5,854 nucleotides of DNA, taken from contig CAYQXV010000073.1 in the NCBI GenBank assembly GCA_964421675.1, positions 1 to 5,854 of the forward strand. The letters are read 5' to 3'. Positions 1 to 5,241 of this stretch are shown piece by piece. Numbering within the stretch: position 1 is the stretch's first letter; each line of letters opens with the position of its first letter. This DNA comes from CALLPQ01 sp964421675. Lineage in GTDB: Bacteria > Pseudomonadota > Alphaproteobacteria > Caulobacterales > Parvularculaceae. The notes below the pieces were generated by a model, which did no database searches, had not been told where the DNA came from, and worked only from the letters and a program-made list of their open reading frames with translations. The position numbers and the translations under genes were made by a program.

Positions 1-666
1 CTCGATCCAAACAAAGTTGCCTCGATTATTGCGATGTATTCGGAGTTTCTTGGCGGCGTACAGCCAGATTATTATCCCAATACCCATATTACCGGATTTC
101 CCATATTTGATAGCGAAAGCGGCGCGCCGGAAAGTTTGGATGATGAATTGGAGGCATTTTTACAAAAGGGACCGCCTCCCCTGATTTTTACCTTGGGAAG
201 CTTAGCGGTGCATGCAGCCGCTGATTTTTATCGCACAAGCCAGAAAATTGCCGCCGATTTATCGCAACGCGCAATTCTTCTTACAGGGATCGGTACGGAC
301 TTAACGTCCTCAGACAATATTTTGGTGCGCTCTTATCTGCCGCATTCACAAATATTTCCGCAAAGCAGCGCGATCATTCATCATGGCGGGATTGGTACAA
401 CAGGTCAGGCGCTACGCGCGGGAAAACCGCAATTGGTTGTGCCCCATCTTGGCGATCAATGGGACAATGGCAAACGCATCGAACGACTTGGCACCGGGCT
501 TATGCTTGACGCGAAAAAATACACTTATGCCAATGCTAAAGACAGGATAAGCCAAATTCTGGAGGATCAAGCGATTGCCGAGAAAGCAAGCTCGGTTGGT
601 GCTATCGTTGCAAAAGAAAATGGCGCAAAAAACGCCGCTGCGCTGATTTCTTCACTCCTTGAGTAA
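1..666 (+). CDS. GT1-type (GT-B fold) glycosyltransferase, C-terminal part, 5' end outside window
   Basis: The reading frame is open from base 1 and ends at TAA 664-666, giving the last 221 residues of a protein that normally has about 400, so the acceptor-binding N-terminal domain is missing. The visible part is the nucleotide-sugar-binding domain. It has the strand P-L-I-F-T-L-G-S (about residues 60-67), then R-S-Y-L-P-H-S-Q-I-F, then the hallmark H-H-G-G-I-G-T-T (127-134), in which the first His-Gly-Gly block contacts the donor diphosphate. L-R-A-G-K-P-Q-L-V-V-P follows, then G-D-Q-W-D-N (151-156), where Asp-Gln is the expected sugar-contacting pair. This pattern matches the MGT/YjiC and sterol-glucosyltransferase-like branch of family GT1, which moves a sugar from an NDP donor to a lipid or small hydrophobic acceptor. 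The acceptor cannot be read from this half. An ATG at 34 lies inside the conserved domain and is not the start. The gene is convergent with the transaminase, 39 bp away. Confidence 0.85.
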   Translation, partial: LDPNKVASIIAMYSEFLGGVQPDYYPNTHITGFPIFDSESGAPESLDDELEAFLQKGPPPLIFTLGSLAVHAAADFYRTSQKIAADLSQRAILLTGIGTDLTSSDNILVRSYLPHSQIFPQSSAIIHHGGIGTTGQALRAGKPQLVVPHLGDQWDNGKRIERLGTGLMLDAKKYTYANAKDRISQILEDQAIAEKASSVGAIVAKENGAKNAAALISSLLE

Positions 667-705
667 AATATTCCCAAGCACTGATTGAACACCGCCGCGC
701 GGCAA

Positions 706-1578
706 TTATCGCCGGGATGCGCGTGCGCTTTGTTCGGCAAATTGCTGATAGGCGGCACGTAGCTCTTTTGTAATCGGGCCGGGTGTACCCTGCCCGATTT
801 TTTTGCCGTCAATTTCCACTACCGGCATCACAAATGCAGACGCGCTTGTGATAAAGGCTTCTTGCGCGCGATATGCCTCCTCGACGGTGAATGCACGTTC
901 AATCAGGGTAAGGTCTTTTTGTTCGACAAGCGCCAGCACCGATTTTCGGGTGATGCCGTGCAGGATCTCATTGCCAAGTTGGCGGGTAATAATTTCATTG
1001 TCCGCGGTGACGATAAAGGCATTGTTCGAGCTGCCCTCGGTGACAAAGCCCTCTTCAACCATCCATGCATCATCAACCCCTTGTTCAAAGGCGGCTTGCT
1101 TGGCCATGGACTGGGCTAACAGGCCAACGGTTTTTAAATCGCGCCGCTTCCAGCGCAGGTCAGGAATGGTGATCACCGACAATCCTGTCTCGGCTTTGGG
1201 ATTAGCACAGACATTTTTTTCCTGACTGAACATCACAATGGTGGGTGCGGGCTCGGCCGGGTAATTAAAGTCGCGCGGCGCAGGGCCTCTGCTAATTTGC
1301 AGATAAATAATGCCTTCGGTTAGCCCATTGCGTTTAATCAGCTCGAACTGATGCTGGACGATCTGTTCGGCAGATATTGGCAACGGAATAGAAAGACCAT
1401 CAAGGGAGCGTTGCAGCCGTGCGAGATGGGCTTGATTGTCAACCAACCCGCCATCAAGCACCGTGCTTACCTCGTAAACCGCGTCGGCGAACAAAAATCC
1501 CCGGTCAAAGATCGAAATTTTTGCCTCATCGGCTGGTACAAATTCGGAATTAAGAAAAACCCATTGCTGCTTTTGCAT
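706..1578 (-). CDS. dat: D-amino-acid transaminase (PLP fold type IV)
   Basis: A 290-residue class IV aminotransferase, close to the roughly 280 residues usual for the family. It is expected to interconvert D-alanine + 2-oxoglutarate and pyruvate + D-glutamate in the cytoplasm, supplying D-amino acids for peptidoglycan. Visible motifs: F-D-R-G-F-L-F-A-D-A-V-Y-E-V (24-37), whose Tyr35 matches the substrate-carboxylate Tyr of Bacillus DAAT; R-D-L-K-T-V-G-L-L (146-154) with Lys149 as the Schiff-base lysine; T-E-G-S-S-N-N (180-186) with Glu181 as the PLP N1 partner; and H-G-I-T-R (207-211) at the phosphate-binding loop. The R-x-H carboxylate trap reads Arg102-Asp103-Phe104, so the His is replaced by Phe. 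The start at 1578 is set by an AGGA element 7 nt upstream. The gene is last in the leftward cluster, 71 bp after hisS. Branched-chain aminotransferase or aminodeoxychorismate lyase are less likely, because the local motifs follow DAAT closely. Exact substrate range is uncertain. Confidence 0.85.
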   Translation of the reverse strand: MQKQQWVFLNSEFVPADEAKISIFDRGFLFADAVYEVSTVLDGGLVDNQAHLARLQRSLDGLSIPLPISAEQIVQHQFELIKRNGLTEGIIYLQISRGPAPRDFNYPAEPAPTIVMFSQEKNVCANPKAETGLSVITIPDLRWKRRDLKTVGLLAQSMAKQAAFEQGVDDAWMVEEGFVTEGSSNNAFIVTADNEIITRQLGNEILHGITRKSVLALVEQKDLTLIERAFTVEEAYRAQEAFITSASAFVMPVVEIDGKKIGQGTPGPITKELRAAYQQFAEQSARASRR

Positions 1579-1585
1579 TGATCCA

Positions 1586-1589
1586 TCCT
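1586..1589 (-). promoter_or_regulatory. Ribosome binding site of dat
   Basis: The minus strand reads AGGA, 7 nt before the ATG at 1578. This is good Shine-Dalgarno spacing and fixes the start of the transaminase. It also shows the gene can be translated independently of hisS upstream. Confidence 0.7.
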
Positions 1590-1649
1590 ATTGGTTTTTC
1601 AGGAATGCTCATCTCTCAAATCTATTTGCGAAAACCTTTAAGGCCTGCC

Positions 1650-3149
1650 TTAGCTATGGCGCGCTAACATGGATTTCACGGACGCCACCAGATCTGCGCG
1701 TTGTATTTCAATTTGCGCAGGCTGGTCTTTGCGCCAGGCTTCATTATCTTCAATTTCGCCCGACAGCTTTGCGCCAAGCACAAGATCTTTCAAGGTAAGC
1801 ACGCCCGCTTTGCGCTCATCTTCGCCTTCAATAACCGCAACACAGGCACCGCGCTTATCGGCATATTTCATTTGCGCGCGCATGCCAGAGCCGCCGAGAT
1901 AGACCTCAACGGGAATTCCCGCCGCACGAATTTCTCGTGCCATAAGCTGATAAGCGCCCATTTGGTCTTTATCGAGGGCCAGCACTACAACCGGTCCCAT
2001 CGATGCGGCTGATTGCTTATTGGCGAGCGCAAGGGCGCTCAATAGGCGCGAAACGCCGACAGAAATACCAACGGCAGGCACTTCCACCCCTTTAAAACGC
2101 TTGACCAAATCATCATAACGCCCCCCGGAGGCAACCGAGCCAATGGAAACGCGGTTGCCTTTTTCATCGGTCAGTTCACTGAGCAATTCCGCCTCGAACA
2201 CAGGGCCGGTATAATATTCCAGCCCGCGAATAACCGACAGATCAATCTTTACCGCATCCTCGCCCAAGCCCAGCTGGACAAGTTGAGAGGACATTTCGCT
2301 TAGCGCTTCAATGCCCGCAACCCCGCTTGGTGTTGCGCCAATTAAGCGGTCCAAAATCGCGCAGCTTTCTTGATTGCTATTGCCAGAGGCGGCCATAAAT
2401 TCAAGCACAGCGCCAATTTGCTTATCGTTTAACTGCGCGCCTTTTGTGTAGGCTCCGGATTCATCCATCCGGCCTTCCCCAAGCAATGCGCCAACGCCGT
2501 CCGTGCCCAGGCGATCAAGCTTGTCCATTGCCCGTAAAACGCCAAGCCGCTGTTCATTGGCTTGAGGCTCATCAATTGAAGGGTCTAGCCCGATAACACT
2601 TAGCAGGCCGGTTAAAACATTGCGGTCATTAATGCGTATTTGAAACTGATCGGGCGCAATCCCCGCCGCAACAATCGCCTCGTGCAGCATAACACAGCAT
2701 TCAATATCGGCGTGCGGTGCAGGCGCGCCGACACTATCGGCATCACATTGGGTAAATTGGCGAAACCGCCCCGGCCCCGGCTTTTCATTGCGCCATACCG
2801 GGCCCATTGCGTATCGCCGAAAGGGCTTTGGCAGTCCATCATAATGTTGCGCAACAAACCGCGCGAGCGGCGCGGTTAGATCATAGCGCAGGCTCATCCA
2901 TTGGTCGTCATCGTCGGTGAGGGAAAAAACCCCAGCATTGGGCCTGTCGACATCGGGCAAAAACTTGCCGAGCGCGTCGGTATATTCAAACGCGCCTGTC
3001 TCCAATGGCGAGAACCCATAGCTGCGATAGACGCCGCTAATGCGCTCCAGCATGGCACGTTCATCTTCAACGGCCTTACCAATACGATCAATAAATCCGC
3101 GCGGCGTTCGCGCCTTTGGGCGGAAACTCTTTTTCTTTTTTTCACCCAT
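1650..3149 (-). CDS. hisS: Histidyl-tRNA synthetase, divergent alphaproteobacterial type
   Basis: A 499-residue class II aminoacyl-tRNA synthetase that charges tRNA-His in the cytoplasm. The N-terminus has the family sequence R-T-P-R-G-F (14-19). The catalytic core shows L-R-Y-D-L-T-A-P (87-94) and motif 2, R-R-Y-A-M-G-P-V-W-R-N-E (111-122) followed by G-R-F-R-Q-F-T-Q-C-D-A-D (127-138). An insertion domain covers about 170-300. The HisRS-specific loop R-G-L-E-Y-Y-T-G is at 308-315, and motif 3 runs from G-G-R-Y-D-D-L (342-348) to G-I-S-V-G-V-S-R-L (361-369). The anticodon-binding domain is about 387-495. Canonical bacterial HisRS has about 425 residues and a different end to motif 2. The length, the C-D-A-D-S-V-G-A block and Glu in place of Asp in R-G-L-D-Y-Y point to the separate alphaproteobacterial HisRS clade. 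The start lies 10 bp after the cyclophilin stop. The only purine-rich element (AAGGA, 14 nt upstream) overlaps that stop region, so translation is probably coupled. HisZ is unlikely because the catalytic arginines and R-G-L-E-Y-Y are present. Confidence 0.97.
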   Translation of the reverse strand: MGEKKKKSFRPKARTPRGFIDRIGKAVEDERAMLERISGVYRSYGFSPLETGAFEYTDALGKFLPDVDRPNAGVFSLTDDDDQWMSLRYDLTAPLARFVAQHYDGLPKPFRRYAMGPVWRNEKPGPGRFRQFTQCDADSVGAPAPHADIECCVMLHEAIVAAGIAPDQFQIRINDRNVLTGLLSVIGLDPSIDEPQANEQRLGVLRAMDKLDRLGTDGVGALLGEGRMDESGAYTKGAQLNDKQIGAVLEFMAASGNSNQESCAILDRLIGATPSGVAGIEALSEMSSQLVQLGLGEDAVKIDLSVIRGLEYYTGPVFEAELLSELTDEKGNRVSIGSVASGGRYDDLVKRFKGVEVPAVGISVGVSRLLSALALANKQSAASMGPVVVLALDKDQMGAYQLMAREIRAAGIPVEVYLGGSGMRAQMKYADKRGACVAVIEGEDERKAGVLTLKDLVLGAKLSGEIEDNEAWRKDQPAQIEIQRADLVASVKSMLARHS

Positions 3150-3159
3150 GGCGCACTAT

Positions 3160-3957
3160 TTATTCCTTGATAATCTCCACACCCTCAATCAGCACAGGAG
3201 TGACAGGCACATTTTCTAAAGGTCGTCCGTCGCCGCTATAAGCTGAATCGCGGTCAACCAGCGCAATCGCATCAACAATATTCAGCCCAGAGATAACTTT
3301 ACCAAAGACGGTATATCCCGGAACGCCTTCACCATTAGCACCATGATTTAGAAAGACATTATCTTCCAAGTTAATGAACCATTGTGCGGTCGCAGAGTTC
3401 GGGTCGCGCGTGCGGGCCATGGCCAAGGTGCCGCGCATATTGTCGAGGCCATTATCGCCTTCATAGGCAATCGGGTCTCTGGTTTTGCGTTGTTCAAGAT
3501 AGACGGAAAATCCCCCGCCCTGAATCATGAAGCCTGGAATGACGCGGTGAAAAATTGTCCGTGTATAAAACCGGTCGCGCGCATAGGTCAGAAAATTCTC
3601 AACAGAAACTGGCGATTGCTCAGGGAAAAGCGCAACCGTGATATCCCCATAAGAGGTCGCAATTTTAACCTGAGGCAGGCCTTCGAGGGAGGCGTCTGTC
3701 GCGGCAACATCGACACTGGGCTCAAGCTTTTCCGGTACAGCTGGTTCTGGTGCACTTGGTGTCGGTGCAGCTGTCGCGGCCTCATCGCTGGACAGCTCTG
3801 TTCCAGTGCCCGAACTTGTGCCCGCATCATCATTTGCAGGCTCATCGCCGCCGCCGCACGCTGCAAGGCAGGCAATCGCAAATGCCAGAAAAATGCGTTT
3901 TCCAGCGACCGGAATGGTGAAATTTCGGCTGTTCATCGCCGCGAACACGTTTGACAT
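3160..3957 (-). CDS. Cyclophilin-type peptidyl-prolyl isomerase, predicted lipoprotein
   Basis: This 265-residue protein catalyses cis-trans isomerisation of X-Pro bonds and is expected to work in the periplasm. A basic n-region (G-K-R, 20-22) leads into a hydrophobic stretch and the lipobox L-A-A-C, making Cys34 the lipidated residue. Gly at position +2 favours outer-membrane sorting under the usual rule. A low-complexity Ala/Thr/Ser/Pro/Glu linker (about 37-92) tethers the catalytic domain (about 95-263). That domain resembles E. coli PpiA: F-H-R-V-I-P-G-F-M-I-Q-G-G-G-F (136-150, catalytic Arg138), G-T-L-A-M-A-R (176-182), A-Q-W-F-I-N-L (191-197) and N-V-F-L-N-H-G (200-206). Phe202 sits where human cyclophilin A has the cyclosporin-contacting Trp, so weak cyclosporin binding is expected, as for PpiA. 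The frame stays open upstream to an ATG at 4086. I chose 3957 because GGAAAGG precedes it at 8 nt and a longer start would bury the signal peptide. An ATG at 3936 (lipobox Cys at 27) is possible but has no clear ribosome binding site. First gene of the leftward cluster. Confidence 0.92.
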   Translation of the reverse strand: MSNVFAAMNSRNFTIPVAGKRIFLAFAIACLAACGGGDEPANDDAGTSSGTGTELSSDEAATAAPTPSAPEPAVPEKLEPSVDVAATDASLEGLPQVKIATSYGDITVALFPEQSPVSVENFLTYARDRFYTRTIFHRVIPGFMIQGGGFSVYLEQRKTRDPIAYEGDNGLDNMRGTLAMARTRDPNSATAQWFINLEDNVFLNHGANGEGVPGYTVFGKVISGLNIVDAIALVDRDSAYSGDGRPLENVPVTPVLIEGVEIIKE

Positions 3958-3965
3958 CGGGGAAC

Positions 3966-3972
3966 CCTTTCC
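3966..3972 (-). promoter_or_regulatory. Ribosome binding site deciding the cyclophilin start
   Basis: The minus strand reads GGAAAGG, 8 nt before the ATG at 3957. The alternative ATGs at 4086 and 3936 have no comparable element in the bases I checked, so this site supports the 265-residue form. Confidence 0.55.
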
Positions 3973-4029
3973 ACTGAGAAACCTCACGCCCTCACCCGTT
4001 CCGGGGAGAGCCAAATACCTTATGTCTAG

Positions 4030-4063
4030 GACCATGTTTGATCGACTCTGTCCAGTCATGGTC
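4030..4063. repeat. Inverted repeat GACCATG-N20-CATGGTC
   Basis: Seven-base perfect arms (4030-4036 and 4057-4063) flank a 20-base loop. Inside the loop a second pair, GACT (4044-4047) and AGTC (4054-4057), could extend the stem with a left-side bulge. It lies 73-106 bp upstream of the chosen cyclophilin start and could be an operator or a leader hairpin. A 7-bp dyad of this size may also occur by chance. No T-run follows on either strand, so it is not an intrinsic terminator. Confidence 0.35.
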
Positions 4064-4120
4064 TCAACAAATTTGCGCATCAACAAAATTACCGGGTTGA
4101 GGGGCTATTTGTGCCCACAG

Positions 4121-4320
4121 CTCTATTTCGCGCTTGCTGCCCTGCTGCGCACCCGCAACCCTGTTTCGCACTGGCAGCCCCACTTCGCACCCGCAGCNNN
4201 NNNNNNNNNNNNNNNNNNNNNNNNNNNNNNNNNNNNNNNNNNNNNNNNNNNNNNNNNNNNNNNNNNNNNNNNNNNNNNNNNNNNNNNNNNNNNNNNNGCA
4301 GCCCCACTTCGCACCCGCAG
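4121..4320. repeat. 19-bp tandem repeat array interrupted by an assembly gap
   Basis: Four adjacent 19-base units are readable left of the gap: 4121-4139, 4140-4158, 4159-4177 and 4178-4196. A fifth lies right of it at 4302-4320, preceded by GCAG, which is the end of another unit. The last left unit and the right unit are identical, CCCCACTTCGCACCCGCAG. Against that sequence the first three units match at 12, 15 and 14 of 19 positions by hand alignment. A more decayed 16-base copy may precede them at 4105-4120. The outermost copy is the most diverged and the gap-edge copies are identical, as expected for a slippage-evolved array. A period of 19 is not a multiple of three, which argues against a protein repeat. 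The minus strand carries repeated GGG and GGGG tracts. The true copy number is hidden by the N run. Confidence 0.85.
4198..4297. other. Assembly gap of exactly 100 N
   Basis: One hundred consecutive N, a common placeholder length for a gap of unknown size. The 24 bases before it (4174-4197) and the 24 bases after it (4298-4321) are identical. The assembly therefore broke inside the tandem array, and the real distance could be longer than 100 bases, or zero or negative if the two contig ends are the same copy. Confidence 0.97.
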
Positions 4321-4361
4321 CATTGTGACTTGCTTGAAATCGCCCGACATGGCACTAGCAG

Positions 4362-4379
4362 GGCCATAGATTGGCCATA
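4362..4379. repeat. Short direct repeat GGCCATA, 11-bp period
   Basis: GGCCATA occurs at 4362-4368 and 4373-4379, starts 11 bp apart and so on nearly the same face of the helix, about 80-97 bp upstream of the bdhA start. The position suits a regulator-binding site, but two 7-base copies are weak evidence and no known operator is recognised. Confidence 0.25.
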
Positions 4380-4445
4380 AATTAACTTCCCACACGGGCC
4401 CCCTCTCGCCGCGCTATAAATCTAGGCGCTGCGCAAACTATCGAG

Positions 4446-4452
4446 AAAAGGA
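4446..4452 (+). promoter_or_regulatory. Ribosome binding site of bdhA
   Basis: AAAAGGA ends 6 nt before the ATG at 4459, giving a standard Shine-Dalgarno element and fixing the start of the dehydrogenase. Confidence 0.8.
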
Positions 4453-4458
4453 TTTCAC

Positions 4459-5241
4459 ATGAGCACTCCCCTTGCTGCCATTGTTACAGGTTCCACGAGC
4501 GGCATTGGCCTTGGCGTCGCCGAAGCCTTTGCCCGCGATGGCATGAATGTCATGCTGAATGGATTTGGCGATGCTGGTGAAATTGAGAAAGAACGCGCGC
4601 GGCTGGCCGAGACCTATAAGGTTGATGTTCGCTATCATGGCGCAGACATGACCAAGCCTGACCAGATCCGCGATCTGGTTGCGCAAACTGAAAAAGCCTT
4701 TGGTCAGGTTGATGTGCTGGTCAATAATGCCGGTATTCAATTTGTCTCCCCGGTCGAAGAGTTTCCAGACGCCAAATGGGACGCCATCATTGCGATCAAT
4801 ATGTCCTCAGCATTTCATACGTCAAAAGCGGTTTTTGCGGGCATGAAGGCGCGCGGCTTTGGGCGCATCATTAACATTTCCTCTGCCCACGGCTTGGTCG
4901 CCTCACCGTTTAAATCTGCTTATGTGACGGCAAAGCACGGCGTCATTGGCTTAACGAAAACCCTCGCTCTTGAAGGCGCAGAACATGGCGTTACCGTCAA
5001 TGCGATCTGCCCTGGCTATGTGAAAACCCCGCTGGTGGAAAAACAAATTCCGGACACCGCCAAAGCGCGCGGCATGAGCGAAGAAGAGGTTGTGCAGAAA
5101 GTTTTACTGGAAGCCCAACCGACCAAGAAATTTGTCGAGCTTGAAGAAATCGGCGCGCTTGCGGTCTTCCTGTCATCGCAAAATGCAAGCTCCATCACCG
5201 GCGCTGCCTTGCCCGTTGATGGGGGATGGGTTGCCCACTAA
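4459..5241 (+). CDS. bdhA: D-3-hydroxybutyrate dehydrogenase (SDR family)
   Basis: A 260-residue classical short-chain dehydrogenase that reversibly oxidises D-3-hydroxybutyrate to acetoacetate with NAD+. This step lets cells use the monomer of stored polyhydroxybutyrate. The nucleotide-binding loop is T-G-S-T-S-G-I-G (10-17) and N-N-A-G lies at 89-92. The catalytic tetrad is Asn114, Ser142, Tyr155 and Lys159. Residues known to bind substrate in the 260-residue Pseudomonas fragi enzyme (Gln94, His144, Lys152, Gln196, Trp257) are all present here at the same numbers. That, with identical length, makes the assignment specific rather than a generic SDR call. The C-terminal P-V-D-G-G-W (252-257) is typical. 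The start is fixed by AAAAGGA 6 nt upstream. The stop TAA (5239-5241) shares one base with the ATG of the patatin-like gene, so the two are surely co-transcribed and probably translationally coupled. The array upstream at 4121-4320 lies between this operon and the divergent cyclophilin. Confidence 0.95.
   Translation: MSTPLAAIVTGSTSGIGLGVAEAFARDGMNVMLNGFGDAGEIEKERARLAETYKVDVRYHGADMTKPDQIRDLVAQTEKAFGQVDVLVNNAGIQFVSPVEEFPDAKWDAIIAINMSSAFHTSKAVFAGMKARGFGRIINISSAHGLVASPFKSAYVTAKHGVIGLTKTLALEGAEHGVTVNAICPGYVKTPLVEKQIPDTAKARGMSEEEVVQKVLLEAQPTKKFVELEEIGALAVFLSSQNASSITGAALPVDGGWVAH

Larger units (their letters stand above)
3958..4458. other. Divergent intergenic region (501 bp including 100 N)
   Basis: This region separates the leftward cyclophilin-hisS-dat cluster from the rightward bdhA-patatin pair, so promoters for both should lie here. 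I see an inverted repeat (4030-4063), a 19-bp tandem array with an assembly gap (4121-4320), two GGCCATA copies (4362-4379) and the bdhA ribosome binding site. A TATAAA at 4415-4420 is a possible -10 box for bdhA, but no matching -35 box lies 16-18 bp upstream. No good -35/-10 pair was found for the cyclophilin. Open frames through the array come from repeat composition and the N run. They have no ribosome binding site or recognisable protein, so I do not call genes here. Confidence 0.7.

Noticed and set aside
694..703. GCCGCGCGGC palindrome between the convergent glycosyltransferase and transaminase genes, a possible bidirectional terminator
   Set aside because: The 10-base palindrome leaves no room for a loop with a long stem, and no T-run follows on either strand.
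803..1225. Plus-strand open frame opposite the transaminase gene
   Set aside because: It is a shadow of the antisense coding frame. Its translation has no recognisable domain, while the minus strand encodes a complete class IV aminotransferase.
1639..1652. TAAGGCAGGCCTTA on the minus strand, overlapping the hisS stop, as a terminator between hisS and dat
   Set aside because: The stem is only about 5 bp with a 4-base loop and has no T-run directly after it. It does not argue against co-transcription of dat.
3958..4086. N-terminal extension of the cyclophilin to the ATG at 4086 (308 residues)
   Set aside because: It would put 43 residues before the signal peptide and lipobox, and no convincing ribosome binding site was seen there. 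The ATG at 3957 has GGAAAGG at good spacing.
4121..4320. Tandem array as a CRISPR
   Set aside because: The 19-bp units abut directly with no unique spacers, and no cas gene is near.
4089..4395. Open frames on both strands running through the repeat array and the N run
   Set aside because: They stay open only because the 19-bp repeat lacks stop codons in several frames and N codons are read through. No ribosome binding site or known domain is present.
4415..4420. TATAAA as the bdhA -10 promoter box
   Set aside because: Position is suitable, about 40 bp before the start codon, but no -35-like hexamer lies 16-18 bp upstream, so it cannot be called with confidence.
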